Shown: positions 33,589-43,368, counted from the stretch's first letter. The stretch: DNA of 64,000 nucleotides from Pseudomonadota bacterium (GCA_021800795.1 JAJYYO010000013.1:17824-81823), one strand, 5' to 3'. Notes: generated from the letters alone by a model not told the origin. Translations and numbers: made by a program.

Positions 33589-33594
33589 CGCTGT

Positions 33595-34065
33595 ATGAAC
33601 CTGATGAGCGATCAATCGTTGCGTATCAGCTCACCGGTCGTCCTGCTGCAAATGATCGTTCGCGGTTATCTGCGGATGGACCTCAAGGTTATTATCCGTG
33701 CGCTGCTGGTGATGTGTTTGCTGGTCTTGTGCATGCCCTCCGTCTGGGCTGCGCAGGACACCCCTTACAAGCTGGACATCGGTCGTGGCGGGCAGTGCGT
33801 GAGGGATCCCGTGTGGATGCGCAAGAATCACATGCATCTGCTGATACACCAGCGCGATGAGGTGGTGCATAAGGGGATACGCGATGACAAGATCAGCCTT
33901 AAAAACTGCATCGAATGTCATGCCAGCACCAAGGATGACAGTGTGATTGCGCGGGAAGACAGTTTCTGTGTCGCGTGTCATCGCTATGAAGCCGTCAAGA
34001 TCGACTGTTTCGAATGCCATTCCGGTACGCGCAAGAGTGTCTGGTTGCAAAGGAATGCAAAATGA
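33595..34065 (+). CDS. dsrJ: DsrJ, periplasmic triheme cytochrome c
   Basis: A 156-residue membrane-anchored cytochrome with one N-terminal hydrophobic helix (about 33-52) and three heme motifs: Cys-Ile-Glu-Cys-His, Cys-Val-Ala-Cys-His and Cys-Phe-Glu-Cys-His. An additional cysteine in Gly-Gly-Gln-Cys-Val-Arg lies where A. vinosum DsrJ has the Cys that acts as an unusual heme ligand. The exact start is uncertain: ATGs at 33595 and 33604 are both weakly preceded. It overlaps dsrO by 4 bases. Confidence 0.93.
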   Translation: MNLMSDQSLRISSPVVLLQMIVRGYLRMDLKVIIRALLVMCLLVLCMPSVWAAQDTPYKLDIGRGGQCVRDPVWMRKNHMHLLIHQRDEVVHKGIRDDKISLKNCIECHASTKDDSVIAREDSFCVACHRYEAVKIDCFECHSGTRKSVWLQRNAK

Positions 34066-34778
34066 ATGACATCCATAATCAGCGCAGAAGTTTTTTAAAG
34101 ACTTCATTAGGGGTTGCAGCCGTTACCGTCGCACCGGGCTTGTTGCTGTTTGATGTTGCCCATGGCAAGTCAGAAGCCGTCTCCAGCAAAGTTCGCTGGG
34201 GAATGCTGATCGACACCACGAACTGTGCGGACGGTTGCCATGATTGCGTGACTGCATGCAACAAGGAAAACGGGCTGTCAGGCGGATTGGCGCCTACCGA
34301 TTCGCAATGGATCAGAAAAATCGAGATCAAGGATGTCAGCGCGGGACGCAGTTTTGCGCTGCCCATGATGTGCCAGCATTGCGAAGAACCGCCCTGCGTG
34401 GATGTATGCCCCACGGGCGCTTCTTTCAAGCGTGCGGACGGCATCGTGCTGGTTGACAAGCATCGCTGCATCGGCTGCCGTTATTGCATGATGGCCTGTC
34501 CGTACAAGGCGCGCTCCTTCGTACATGAACCGCTGCACAATCAGAATCCCGATGTGCCGCGCGGCAAGGGCACGGTGGAGAGTTGTACCCTGTGCGTGCA
34601 TCGCATCGATGCAGGCAAACAACCCGCTTGCGCCGAAGCTTGCCCGAATAAATCCATTTTATTCGGCGATCTGAATGACCGGAACAGTGAAATCGCAAAA
34701 AAACTACGCACCGTCGCATCTGTGCAGGTGCGTTCCGATTTGGGACTTAATCCCGGCATCCATTACCAAGGAATATGA
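34062..34778 (+). CDS. dsrO: DsrO, periplasmic iron-sulfur subunit of DsrMKJOP
   Basis: A 238-residue ferredoxin-like protein with a twin-arginine signal (Gln-Arg-Arg-Ser-Phe-Leu-Lys and a hydrophobic stretch), so it is exported folded. Four cysteine groups (including Cys-Gln-His-Cys-x4-Cys and Cys-Ile-Gly-Cys-Arg-Tyr-Cys) indicate three to four [4Fe-4S] clusters, linking DsrJ to DsrP. The ATG at 34062 overlaps the dsrJ stop (ATGA), and its end overlaps dsrP the same way. Confidence 0.95.
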   Translation: MNDIHNQRRSFLKTSLGVAAVTVAPGLLLFDVAHGKSEAVSSKVRWGMLIDTTNCADGCHDCVTACNKENGLSGGLAPTDSQWIRKIEIKDVSAGRSFALPMMCQHCEEPPCVDVCPTGASFKRADGIVLVDKHRCIGCRYCMMACPYKARSFVHEPLHNQNPDVPRGKGTVESCTLCVHRIDAGKQPACAEACPNKSILFGDLNDRNSEIAKKLRTVASVQVRSDLGLNPGIHYQGI

Positions 34779-35977
34779 GCATGTCGACGTCGTTGAACAG
34801 TAAATATGCCGCATTGCAATTCAAGAATCGCCTGTATTACCTGCTGCTGGCCGCAGGCGGACTGGTGCTTCTGGCTGCCCTGTATTCCGTGCATATGATG
34901 GAAAGCCACGGGCATATTATTACCGGTATGAACAACCAGATTGTATGGGGGGTGCCGCATGTATTCGCGATTTTTTTGATCGTGGCCGCATCGGGCGTGC
35001 TGAATGTCGCATCTATCGGTTCGGTGTTCGGTAAAGCCATTTACAAGGCGCGCGCGCCTTTGGCCAGCCTGCTGTCCATCGCCATGCTGGCGGGAGGGCT
35101 GGCTGTGCTGATGCTCGACCTGGGCCGCCCAGATCGTTTCATGCTTCCCGCCTTCAACTTCAATGTGACGTCTGTTTTTGCGTGGAACGTGGTGCTCTAT
35201 TCCGGCTTGTTCGGGCTGGTGGTCGCGTATCTGTGGACCATGATGGAAAAGCGCATGAATGTCTGGACGAAATCAGTCGGACTGGCGGTGTTCGCCTGGC
35301 GTTTTATTCTAACCACCGGTACCGGTCTGATCTTCGCTTTTCTCACCGCTCGCCAGGCTTATGGCTCTGCCATCTTGCCGCCGATGTTCATCGTGCTTTC
35401 CTTCGCCTGGGGTATGGCCGTGTTCCATATGGTACAGACTGTAATGTATGCATGGAACGATAAGGTGCTTGATCCTGCGATCATGGAACGCAAGAAGCAT
35501 CTGCTCGGCGTGTTCGTGCTTGCATCGCTGTACATGGTGGCTGTTTATCATATGACCAACCTGTATTTTGCCCATAAAACAGGTTTCGAGCATTTTATCC
35601 TGAAGGATGGCGGCGTCTACCCGACCCTGTTCTGGTGGGGTTATGTGGTATTGGGCAATATAGTACCGTTGATTCTGATCTATCTGCCGGGCCTCGGAAG
35701 CAAGATCAGCGCGCTGGCGGCTTCACTGACTGTCGTGCTGGGCGGATTTGCATTTCTGTATGTGTTCATCATCGGCGGGCAGGCTTATCCGCTGGATATT
35801 TTTCCCGGCTTCCAGGTCAGCAGCACCTTCGGCGATGGTCAGATTGCAAGTTACACCCCTTCCGTTTATGAAATCCTGCTGGGCCTCGGCGGGCTTGCCA
35901 TTGCCTTCATCATTACGACGGTCAGTGTGCGTGTGTTGAATTTCATGCCGCATGACAAGCCTTACATCGCCGATTAA
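34775..35977 (+). CDS. dsrP: DsrP, NrfD-type quinone-interacting membrane subunit
   Basis: A 400-residue integral membrane protein of the NrfD family with about ten helices and the Asp-Leu-Gly-Arg-Pro-Asp-Arg signature after the third. It is the second quinone-reactive subunit of DsrMKJOP and receives electrons from DsrO. The gene is coupled to dsrO by an ATGA overlap and followed 9 bases later by dsrN. Confidence 0.95.
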   Translation: MSMSTSLNSKYAALQFKNRLYYLLLAAGGLVLLAALYSVHMMESHGHIITGMNNQIVWGVPHVFAIFLIVAASGVLNVASIGSVFGKAIYKARAPLASLLSIAMLAGGLAVLMLDLGRPDRFMLPAFNFNVTSVFAWNVVLYSGLFGLVVAYLWTMMEKRMNVWTKSVGLAVFAWRFILTTGTGLIFAFLTARQAYGSAILPPMFIVLSFAWGMAVFHMVQTVMYAWNDKVLDPAIMERKKHLLGVFVLASLYMVAVYHMTNLYFAHKTGFEHFILKDGGVYPTLFWWGYVVLGNIVPLILIYLPGLGSKISALAASLTVVLGGFAFLYVFIIGGQAYPLDIFPGFQVSSTFGDGQIASYTPSVYEILLGLGGLAIAFIITTVSVRVLNFMPHDKPYIAD

Positions 35978-35986
35978 TACAGTTGC

Positions 35987-37402
35987 ATGGCTGCCATGAA
36001 CCGTTTTCTTATTTCGGCAGCGCACAAGTCATCGGGTAAAACGATGGTCAGCATTGGCTTGTGTGCTGCATTAAAAGCGCGCGGACACGTCGTGCAGCCC
36101 TACAAAAAGGGGCCGGATTATATCGACCCGATGTGGTTGTCGCAGGCAGCTGGCCGTCCCTGCCGTAATCTTGACCTGTATCTGATGGAACGCTGCGACA
36201 TCATCGCCACTTTTTCGCGCCACAGCGCAGCAGTAAGTCTGGTGGAAGGCAACAAGGGGCTGTACGACGGCCTGGCGCTCGATGGCAGCAACAGCAACGC
36301 GGCGCTGGCCAAGATGCTCGATCTGCCGGTGTTTCTGGTGATCGATGCGCGCGGCATGACGCGCGGCATTGCGCCGCTGATTCTGGGCTATCAGGCGTTC
36401 GATCGCGACATCAATATTGCCGGCGTGATACTCAATAATCTGGGCGGCAATCGCCACGAAGCCAAATTGCGCGCGGTTATCGAGCACTACACCGATGTGC
36501 CGGTGGTCGGTGCAATCCATCACGACGAACGGCTCAGCATCGTCGAGCGTCATCTGGGTTTGATGCCCAGCAATGAATCCCATGTCGCGACAGCCAAGAT
36601 CAAGCAGATAGGCGAGGCCATCGCTGAACAGGTCGATCTGGACAAACTGCTGGCCCTGTCGAAAAAAGAACCGCTGGATACGCCCGGCAAGGCCGAGATC
36701 ATCGCCCTGCCCGGCAGGGATAAAGTGCGCATTGCCATCGCCCGCGACCGGGCTTTCGGTTTCTATTATGCCGACGACCTCGATGCTTTGACTGAAGCGG
36801 GTGCGGAACTGGTGCCGTTCGACGCCCTGCGCGATGCTGCTTTGCCGGATGTCGATGCCTTGTATATCGGCGGAGGATTCCCGGAGACTTGTGCGGCAGA
36901 ACTGGAAGCCAACGACAGCTTGCGTATGCAGATCAAACAGATGATTGAAAACGGTATGCCGACTTATGCCGAATGCGGCGGATTGATGTATCTGTCACGC
37001 AGCATCGATTATCAGGGGCGCCGCTACAAAATGGTGGGTGCGATTCCGGGCGATGTGCAGATGCACGACAAGCCTGTCGGTCGCGGTTATGTGCATCTAA
37101 AAGAAGCCGGGTCGCATCCGTGGCCGCGCCCAAACGGGCCTGCGATGCAAATCAGGGCGCACGAGTTCCATTATTCCAGCCTGGAAAATTTGCCTCCGGA
37201 GACACGCTACGCTTACCATGTCGAACGCGGTTACGGTATAGACGGGGAACGTGACGGGCTGGTGCTGCACAACATGCTTGCATCTTATACTCATCTGCGC
37301 ACCATAGGCAGTTGCTACTGGGCAGCGCGCTTTGTGGCTTTTATTCGGCGCGTAAAGCAACCATCCAATACAGGCAATAATTTAACCATCGGAAAAATAT
37401 GA
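35987..37402 (+). CDS. dsrN: DsrN, CobB/CbiA-like siroheme amidating enzyme
   Basis: A 471-residue protein homologous to cobyrinate a,c-diamide synthase. It has a P-loop-like N terminus (Ser-Ala-Ala-His-Lys-Ser-Ser-Gly-Lys-Thr) and a C-terminal glutamine amidotransferase domain (Gly-Gly-Gly-Phe-Pro-Glu, and active cysteine in Tyr-Ala-Glu-Cys-Gly-Gly-Leu). In dsr clusters DsrN is thought to amidate siroheme to siroamide, the prosthetic group of DsrAB; that role is taken from the literature on sulfur oxidisers. The ATG three codons in (35996) is an alternative start. It overlaps the next gene by 4 bases. Confidence 0.93.
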   Translation: MAAMNRFLISAAHKSSGKTMVSIGLCAALKARGHVVQPYKKGPDYIDPMWLSQAAGRPCRNLDLYLMERCDIIATFSRHSAAVSLVEGNKGLYDGLALDGSNSNAALAKMLDLPVFLVIDARGMTRGIAPLILGYQAFDRDINIAGVILNNLGGNRHEAKLRAVIEHYTDVPVVGAIHHDERLSIVERHLGLMPSNESHVATAKIKQIGEAIAEQVDLDKLLALSKKEPLDTPGKAEIIALPGRDKVRIAIARDRAFGFYYADDLDALTEAGAELVPFDALRDAALPDVDALYIGGGFPETCAAELEANDSLRMQIKQMIENGMPTYAECGGLMYLSRSIDYQGRRYKMVGAIPGDVQMHDKPVGRGYVHLKEAGSHPWPRPNGPAMQIRAHEFHYSSLENLPPETRYAYHVERGYGIDGERDGLVLHNMLASYTHLRTIGSCYWAARFVAFIRRVKQPSNTGNNLTIGKI

Positions 37403-38388
37403 CACATCCATTTGCGCAATATATACAGTTTCTGGGTAAGGGACGCCGCGGCGCGCGCGATATGACGCAACAGGAAGCCGGGCAAGCCATGGCGATGATG
37501 CTCAAGGGGCAGGCTGAACCCGCTCAGATCGGCGCTTTTTTGATGTTGATGCGAGTCAAGGAAGAAACGGTGGCTGAAATGGCAGGCTTTGCCGAGGCAT
37601 CGCGCCAGAGTATCAGTGTGCCGGAGGGTTTTCCCGTGGTTGATCTGGACTGGGCGGCCTATGCGGGCAAGCGCCGTCAACTGCCCTGGTTCGTTTTGTC
37701 AGCCTTGTTGCTGGCAAGTAACGGCATCAAGGTGTTGATGCATGGTATGGAAGTGAAATCAGCAGAGCGGGTTAACACTACCGATGCGCTTGCCGCGTTA
37801 GGCGTGGCAAACTGCCGCTCGTTCGAGCAGGCTGCACAGCAATTGGAACAGCGCAACTTCGCGTTTATCCTGCTCGGCGCGATGAATCCTGTGCTGCAGC
37901 AGTACATTGATCTTAAAGAAACGCTGGGGCTGCGTTCTCCGGTGCATTCGGTTGTGCGCATGTTGAATCCGGCACGCGCGGCAACCTCCATCATGGGGAT
38001 ATTTCACCCGGGCTATGATGAGACTCATCAGGGCGCGGCACAGTTGTTGGGGGATACTTCGCTTGCCGTATTCAAGGGCGAGGGCGGTGAGGCGGAACGC
38101 AATCCCGATGCCGACTGCAAGGTGAGGCTCCTGCTGCAAGGCGAAATGCTGACTGAAGTATGGCCGGCCTTATTCAATTCGCGTCACATGAAGGATGAAA
38201 CGATGGATGTTTCGCGTCTGGGCCGACTGTGGCGGGGCGAAATCGAGGACGAATACGGACAGGCTGCCGTACAGGCTACCGCTGCCATTGCATTGCGTGC
38301 GATGGGAAGAGCGACGGACAGGGATGATGCACAGCGTATGGCAGCGGCGATGTGGCAGGCGCGCGCCCGCGATTATCTGGGAAGCTGA
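37399..38388 (+). CDS. TrpD2/YbiB-like protein of the anthranilate phosphoribosyltransferase fold
   Basis: A 329-residue protein resembling the TrpD2 (YbiB) group, annotated as glycosyltransferase family proteins. It has the N-terminal helical bundle (Gln-x-Glu-Ala-Gly-Gln-Ala-Met...Gln-Ile-Gly-Ala-Phe-Leu) and the later [10 protein letters not shown] segment. The phosphoribosyl diphosphate-binding Gly-Thr-Gly-Gly motif of true TrpD is missing, so it probably does not make tryptophan precursors; some TrpD2 proteins bind nucleic acids. It overlaps dsrN (ATGA) and lies 1 base before cysG, so it is expressed with siroheme genes. Its role here is unknown. Confidence 0.78.
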   Translation: MTHPFAQYIQFLGKGRRGARDMTQQEAGQAMAMMLKGQAEPAQIGAFLMLMRVKEETVAEMAGFAEASRQSISVPEGFPVVDLDWAAYAGKRRQLPWFVLSALLLASNGIKVLMHGMEVKSAERVNTTDALAALGVANCRSFEQAAQQLEQRNFAFILLGAMNPVLQQYIDLKETLGLRSPVHSVVRMLNPARAATSIMGIFHPGYDETHQGAAQLLGDTSLAVFKGEGGEAERNPDADCKVRLLLQGEMLTEVWPALFNSRHMKDETMDVSRLGRLWRGEIEDEYGQAAVQATAAIALRAMGRATDRDDAQRMAAAMWQARARDYLGS

Positions 38389-38389
38389 T

Positions 38390-39769
38390 ATGGATTTTTT
38401 GCCGATTTTTCTCAACGTCAAGGAAAAGTTATGCCTGGTGGTCGGCGGTGGCGAAGTTGCCAGGCGCAAAGCGGGCGTGCTGCTGGATGCGGGAGCGAGG
38501 GTGCGCGTGGTCGCGCCGCACATCGAACCTTCTTTGTCCGGGCAGGCGGACGTCGAGTGCATCGTTGCCCGTTTCGAGGCTGAGCATTTAAGCGATGTGG
38601 TGCTGGTCGTCGCCGCGACCGATGACCGGAGTGTCAACACCCAGGTCTCCGAGCTGGCGCGTGCGCGCAACATACCGGTGAATGTGGTGGATGACCCGGC
38701 ACTTTGCAGCTTCATCATGCCTGCCATTCTGGACCGTTCACCGCTGATGGTGGCTTTTTCCAGCGGAGGTGCTTCGCCTGTGTTGACGCGCATGATGCGC
38801 GGCAAGCTCGAAGCCGTCATTCCGCAGAATTTCAGCCGTCTGGCGATTTTCGCGGAACGTTTTCGCGGGCTGGTCAAACAACGCGTGACGAATCCAGCCA
38901 AGCGCCGCATCTTCTGGGAAAATGCACTGGATGGCGTCATCGCGGAAAAAGTGCTGACCGGCGATGAGAACAGCGCAGAGCAGATGCTGCAACAGATGCT
39001 GGTCGATGAGGACAACATCGTGCGCGGTGAAGTGTATCTGGTCGGTGCGGGGCCGGGCGATCCGGATCTGTTGACTTTTCGTGCGCTGCGCTTGATGCAG
39101 AAAGCCGATGTGGTGGTATACGATAATCTGGTGTCGAAACCCATCGTCGAGATGACGCGACGCGATGCGGAGCGTATTTTCGTCGGCAAGAAGCGCGCCG
39201 ATCACACGCTGCGCCAGGAGGAAATCAATGAATTGCTGGTGCGTCTGGCCAAGCAAGGCAAGCGCGTATTGCGCCTGAAGGGTGGCGATCCGTTCATCTT
39301 CGGCCGGGGCGGCGAAGAGATCGAGACGCTGGCGGCGGAGGGTATCCCGTTTCAGGTAGTGCCCGGCATTACTGCGGCTTCCGGTGTGGCATCGTATGCG
39401 GGCATTCCGCTGACGCATCGCGATTATGCACAGTCCTGCATGTTCGTCACCGGGCACCTCAAGGACGGCAGCATGAACCTCGATTGGGCGGCGTTGGCCA
39501 GACCCAGGCAGACTGTGGTGGTGTATATGGGACTGCACGGACTGGACACGCTGTGCGATGAGCTGGTCAAACACGGCATGCCCGACACCACGCCTATCGC
39601 CATCGTTCAGCAAGGCACAACGCAGAATCAGCGCGTGGTTACCGGCACACTGGCGACGTTGCCCAAGATTGCAGCGATTGCACAACTGCAAGCTCCAACG
39701 CTGATCATCATAGGCGGCGTGGTCAAGCTGCGTGAGAAGTTGCAGTGGTTTTATCCACGGCAATCCTGA
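38390..39769 (+). CDS. cysG: CysG, siroheme synthase (trifunctional)
   Basis: A 459-residue fusion. The N-terminal part (about 1-210) is the precorrin-2 dehydrogenase/ferrochelatase with a dinucleotide fold (Val-Val-Gly-Gly-Gly-Glu-Val-Ala). The C-terminal part (about 215-459) is the uroporphyrinogen-III C-methyltransferase with [16 protein letters not shown]-x-Phe-Gly-Arg-Gly-Gly and Pro-Gly-Ile-Thr-Ala-Ala. It makes the siroheme needed by DsrAB. The ATG at 38390 gives the family start. Tight linkage to dsrN supports a dedicated cofactor supply. Confidence 0.95.
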   Translation: MDFLPIFLNVKEKLCLVVGGGEVARRKAGVLLDAGARVRVVAPHIEPSLSGQADVECIVARFEAEHLSDVVLVVAATDDRSVNTQVSELARARNIPVNVVDDPALCSFIMPAILDRSPLMVAFSSGGASPVLTRMMRGKLEAVIPQNFSRLAIFAERFRGLVKQRVTNPAKRRIFWENALDGVIAEKVLTGDENSAEQMLQQMLVDEDNIVRGEVYLVGAGPGDPDLLTFRALRLMQKADVVVYDNLVSKPIVEMTRRDAERIFVGKKRADHTLRQEEINELLVRLAKQGKRVLRLKGGDPFIFGRGGEEIETLAAEGIPFQVVPGITAASGVASYAGIPLTHRDYAQSCMFVTGHLKDGSMNLDWAALARPRQTVVVYMGLHGLDTLCDELVKHGMPDTTPIAIVQQGTTQNQRVVTGTLATLPKIAAIAQLQAPTLIIIGGVVKLREKLQWFYPRQS

Positions 39770-39796
39770 ATTTGTGACCGCAGGCGAAACGGCTTC

Positions 39797-41284
39797 ATGA
39801 GCAACCTGCTGAGTCTGACGCGTGCGGCAAGGTTGGTCGGTGTCAGCCGTGTCGCGCTGCAAAAGAAAATTCAATGCGGGAAAATGATTTCCCACGATGG
39901 CATGGTGAGCGTCGAGAGCTTGCTGGCATGTTACCCGGAGGCGCAGCTGGAAGATACCGTCGAGTTTCAACGGATATCCATGATCAAGGAGAAGGCATTT
40001 GGCAAGCGGGTTTTTGAGCGCGCACTACCCGATGCGGAAGTGCTGGCCGCACGTGTGACAGAATTGAGCAAAGCGCTGGCTGCCAGCCAATTGCAAATTC
40101 AGAAATTAAACGTATTTTTAAACAAGCTGTGGCAAAGGCTGGATGAGTCGGCGAGTAATGCCGAGTCTCGCGAGACCATGGAAAACCTGAAGTTATGGAT
40201 AAAACACGAGGCAACCTCCGCTATGGAACCAGGCTTTAGCAATCCTTTGTCGATCCGGGACAGCATGCTGAGCGTCATGACTGCACAGGTGACCGTGTTG
40301 CCCAGCGGGCATGATTTTTTGCTCGAAGGGCAGGATACTTTGCTGGAGGCGGCCATGCGAGCCGGCATACCGCTCAATTATGGATGCAGCGGCGGCAATT
40401 GCGGTCTCTGTAAGGCCAGAGTCGTTTCGGGTCTGGTCAAAAAAACGCGTCATCACGATTTCGTTATTTCCGAAGCGGATAAGAGTCAGGGCTTTGTTTT
40501 ATTATGCAGCAATACTGCGGTCAGCGATGTCGTAATCGAAGCCGTCGTTGCAGGCAGCGTGCAGGATATTCCTTTTCAGCAAATAACCGCTACGGTCAAA
40601 AGCATCGATGCGCTCGCGCAGGACATGCTGTTGCTGCACGTGCAGACACCGCGCAGCCAGCGTTTGCGTTTTCTCGCAGGGCAGAGCGTGACCCTGCGGG
40701 TCGGAGAGTCCTTCGTTGCCGATCTGCCTATTGCCAGCTGTCCCTGCGATGATCGCAACGTGCTGTTTCATGTGCGCCGCCAGCATGGCAATCTGTTCTC
40801 GGATTATGTTTTTGACCGTCTCAAGGTGCACGAATCGGTTGAACTGGAAGGGCCGCAAGGCGAATTCATTCTGTATGAGAAGTCACCGCGCGCGCTGTAT
40901 TTCTTTGCGTTCGACGGCGGCTTTGCACCGATAAAAAGCCTGATCGAACATGCCCTGTCGCTGAATGCGGAGCATATTCATCTGCACTGGATAGGGTCAA
41001 CTCAGGAAAATATTTATATGCCGAACGTGGTGCGCGCCTGGGCCGATGCGCTGGATAATTTTCACTATCTGGAGCATATCGCCGGTTTCGATTTACGTGC
41101 TGCAACGGGCAACCGCGAAGCGCACTTGCAGCAGCAGTTGGGAAAAATAGTCGACAGTGATGACGGTTTGATCGAGGGCGATATCTATCTTGCCGGGCCG
41201 GAGTCTGCGTTGCTTATTGCAGAGCAGTTTTTTTTAGGTCTGGGCTTGCCCAAGACCCGCGTATCCGTGAACGTAGTCAAATAA
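39797..41284 (+). CDS. HTH - coiled-coil - [2Fe-2S] ferredoxin - FNR-like reductase fusion
   Basis: A 495-residue protein with an unusual order of parts. Residues 1-50 look like an excisionase/MerR-type helix-turn-helix (Arg-Ala-Ala-Arg-Leu-Val-Gly-Val-Ser-Arg). Residues about 75-115 form a probable coiled coil. Residues 160-250 are a plant-type ferredoxin with Cys197, Cys202, Cys205 and Cys237. Residues 255-495 resemble a ferredoxin-NADP reductase. The reductase part lacks the usual Arg-x-Tyr-Ser flavin motif (Ile-Ala-Ser-Cys-Pro instead) and has a reduced nucleotide motif (Asp-Gly-Gly-Phe-Ala-Pro). It could be a redox sensor or an electron-transfer protein that dimerises; DNA binding is inferred. 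Confidence 0.75.
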   Translation: MSNLLSLTRAARLVGVSRVALQKKIQCGKMISHDGMVSVESLLACYPEAQLEDTVEFQRISMIKEKAFGKRVFERALPDAEVLAARVTELSKALAASQLQIQKLNVFLNKLWQRLDESASNAESRETMENLKLWIKHEATSAMEPGFSNPLSIRDSMLSVMTAQVTVLPSGHDFLLEGQDTLLEAAMRAGIPLNYGCSGGNCGLCKARVVSGLVKKTRHHDFVISEADKSQGFVLLCSNTAVSDVVIEAVVAGSVQDIPFQQITATVKSIDALAQDMLLLHVQTPRSQRLRFLAGQSVTLRVGESFVADLPIASCPCDDRNVLFHVRRQHGNLFSDYVFDRLKVHESVELEGPQGEFILYEKSPRALYFFAFDGGFAPIKSLIEHALSLNAEHIHLHWIGSTQENIYMPNVVRAWADALDNFHYLEHIAGFDLRAATGNREAHLQQQLGKIVDSDDGLIEGDIYLAGPESALLIAEQFFLGLGLPKTRVSVNVVK

Positions 41285-41310
41285 CTTAAATAACCTCAAG
41301 GGAGAAGAAA

Positions 41311-41553
41311 ATGGATAAAGCTGTATGTGCTCAACGTGCACCTTACGCGCTGGAGCTGGAAGCCGGTGAGTATTGGTGGTGCTCCTGTGGAAAATCAAAA
41401 ACCCAACCATTCTGCGACGGGGCTCACAGCGGCAGCCAATTTGTCCCTGAAAAATTCACATTGGCGGAAAAAACCAAGGTCTGGCTATGCGGCTGCAAGG
41501 CAACATCGAAAAAACCGTTTTGCGATGGCGCGCACAACAAGCTGGAAGGCTAG
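41311..41553 (+). CDS. CDGSH-type iron-sulfur protein with two clusters
   Basis: An 80-residue protein with two CDGSH-type [2Fe-2S] motifs: Cys-Ser-Cys-Gly-Lys...Pro-Phe-Cys-Asp-Gly-Ala-His and Cys-Gly-Cys-Lys...Pro-Phe-Cys-Asp-Gly-Ala-His, i.e. the 3-Cys/1-His ligand set twice. Such proteins hold or transfer labile clusters or electrons. A GGGAGAAG site precedes the ATG, 26 bases after the fusion gene. In this region it adds to the Fe-S maintenance theme. Confidence 0.9.
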   Translation: MDKAVCAQRAPYALELEAGEYWWCSCGKSKTQPFCDGAHSGSQFVPEKFTLAEKTKVWLCGCKATSKKPFCDGAHNKLEG

Positions 41554-41612
41554 CGCGTTTCATTGCTTTGAGCAGGCTTTAGAATATTTTCCGCAATTCA
41601 ACCACGGGAGGC

Positions 41613-42512
41613 ATGATGAACTTTAAAAGTATGTTGCTATCGGTATTGCTGGTATCGGTCACAATGGGTGCGCAGGCGGCAGATGCGTTGCTGAAACCTT
41701 TCGTGCTGGCCTCTAAGGGTGCAGGGACAGTGGCTGAGAAGGCTGTCCAGGTAAAGGCGGCACTGACGGGAGGCGGTTTTACGGTGGTCGGTGAATATGC
41801 ACCTTATGCCGGCGCTGACATCATCATCGTCACCAACGACGAGTTGAAGAAAAATGCCGCAGCTTCGGAAAATGGCGGGTATGGCGCGGTGCAGCGTGTT
41901 GCGATCACCGAAGCCGGCAAAGAAGTGCAGGTCAGTTATACCAACCCGGTGTATATGGCCAATGTTTACCGTATGGAAGGGGATTTGAGCGGTGTGGCAG
42001 CGCATCTGGCGAGCGTATTGGGCAAGGTCGAAGAGTTCGGTGCGGCGACGGGTATGACAGCGAAGCAGGCACGCAAATATCATTACATGTTCGGCATGGA
42101 ATATTTTACAGACCCCAGCCTGCTGGCGGAATATGGCAGCTATGAAGAGGCTGTGCAAGCGGTCGATGCGAAGTTGTCAAACAACAGGAACGGCGTCTCC
42201 AAGGTATATCGCGTCGATATTCCCGGCAAGAAGGAGAGCGTGTTCGGCGTGGCGATGAAGGGTTCCGGCGATAACAAATACATGGACGATCATTTCATCA
42301 TGAACGAGATCGATTTCCATGATTTGAAATCAACTGCGCACCTTCCCTACGAGGTGCTGGTGTCAGGCGACAAGGTGTATGCGCTGTATGCCCGTTTTCG
42401 TATCGCGATCGATTTTCCAGACTTGAGCATGATGGGTAAGAACAGCTTCATGAACATCATGAAGTCGCCGGAAGCAATCCGTAACGCATTGCAGAAAACG
42501 GTTCAGAAATAG
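41613..42512 (+). CDS. exported conserved protein of unknown function
   Basis: A 299-residue protein with a clear Sec signal (Leu-Leu-Ser-Val-Leu-Leu-Val, cut after Ala-Gln-Ala near residue 23), so periplasmic. There are no cysteines in the mature part and no heme motif. It has repeated beta/alpha stretches, a Tyr-rich central region (Lys-Tyr-His-Tyr-Met-Phe-Gly-Met-Glu-Tyr) and a Met-rich C terminus. I do not recognise the family; the first half faintly recalls DUF302-type folds. The second ATG (41616) is better spaced from GGAGG and may be the real start. Confidence 0.78.
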   Translation: MMNFKSMLLSVLLVSVTMGAQAADALLKPFVLASKGAGTVAEKAVQVKAALTGGGFTVVGEYAPYAGADIIIVTNDELKKNAAASENGGYGAVQRVAITEAGKEVQVSYTNPVYMANVYRMEGDLSGVAAHLASVLGKVEEFGAATGMTAKQARKYHYMFGMEYFTDPSLLAEYGSYEEAVQAVDAKLSNNRNGVSKVYRVDIPGKKESVFGVAMKGSGDNKYMDDHFIMNEIDFHDLKSTAHLPYEVLVSGDKVYALYARFRIAIDFPDLSMMGKNSFMNIMKSPEAIRNALQKTVQK

Positions 42513-42540
42513 TTTTAAGACAGGTAAGAGAGGATTTGTT

Positions 42541-43113
42541 ATGGGCGCACAATTAATCGAAGCAGTTAAAGCGGGCAATGTTGCCGAAGTAAAGCGGATG
42601 TTGCTTGCCGGAGCTGATGTCAATTCACGCGACGAGGAGGGGTCGACGTTGCTGATGCTGGCAGCGTCCGTCGGCAATCTCGGCATGGTCGCGGCGCTCA
42701 TCGAATCGGGTGCGGATGTCAATGTGCAGAATGAACGCGGCTGGTCGGCACTCAGCCGTTCCGTCTTCAATGCGGAACAAAATCGCGGTTTTGCGGATGT
42801 CGCGCAGGCGCTGATTGATGCCGGCGCGAATATCGAAGCGGCGATCAGTTATGGCGTGCGCCCGTTGATGCTGGCGGCAGGCTATGGTGAAACGGCGGTG
42901 GTTGAAGTGCTGCTGAAGGCCGGCGCCGACGTGCTGGCGAAAAATGAAGGCGGTTTCACTGCGCTGATGATGGTCAAGCAGAAGCATTATGTGGATGTCG
43001 TCAACCTGTTGCATGAGGCCGAACAGATTTCCGGTCTCGGGGAAGGCAGTTGCGAGAGCAAGAATGCCCCGGGTTCCAATGTCATCACTTTTTTGAAACG
43101 TCCCAGCGCTTGA
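42541..43113 (+). CDS. ankyrin-repeat protein
   Basis: A 190-residue soluble protein with about four ankyrin repeats (Ala-Gly-Ala-Asp-Val-Asn, Ser-Gly-Ala-Asp-Val-Asn-Val-Gln-Asn, Ala-Gly-Ala-Asn-Ile-Glu, Ala-Gly-Ala-Asp-Val-Leu-Ala-Lys-Asn), spaced by 33-40 residues. There is no signal peptide. Ankyrin repeats bind partner proteins; here the partner is unknown, though the neighbours are Fe-S and periplasmic proteins. It starts 28 bases after the exported protein and is probably co-transcribed. Confidence 0.87.
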   Translation: MGAQLIEAVKAGNVAEVKRMLLAGADVNSRDEEGSTLLMLAASVGNLGMVAALIESGADVNVQNERGWSALSRSVFNAEQNRGFADVAQALIDAGANIEAAISYGVRPLMLAAGYGETAVVEVLLKAGADVLAKNEGGFTALMMVKQKHYVDVVNLLHEAEQISGLGEGSCESKNAPGSNVITFLKRPSA

Positions 43114-43140
43114 TTTAACGCGTATTTGAACAGGAATCCA

Positions 43141-43368
43141 ATGCCTTATTTTATTTATCAGATTACCGAGCAGCCTATCCGGCTTCTGAAAAATCTCGAA
43201 CAGCATGAAGCCTATCGCGAGGCATCAGCCAGAGTCAAACAGTTGCGCGTCGAATTGCCCGAGAGTTCGGTTGCGGTCATCAAGATGATCCATGCGGAGA
43301 GCGAGTTACAGGCCGAAGACTTGCTCAACGAAGTGCGCGTTGCCACGCCCGGTCCGGATGACGAGTAA
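43141..43368 (+). CDS. small conserved protein of unknown function
   Basis: A 75-residue soluble protein with a high share of Glu and Arg, probably alpha/beta, without cysteine. The ATG at 43141 is preferred over a TTG five codons earlier. It is followed after 5 bases by the Cys-rich gene, indicating a joint transcript. No family is recognised. Confidence 0.65.
   Translation: MPYFIYQITEQPIRLLKNLEQHEAYREASARVKQLRVELPESSVAVIKMIHAESELQAEDLLNEVRVATPGPDDE

Noticed and set aside
38738..39970. 410-codon open frame antisense to cysG
   Set aside because: A shadow of cysG extending into the next gene; no motif and no start signal.
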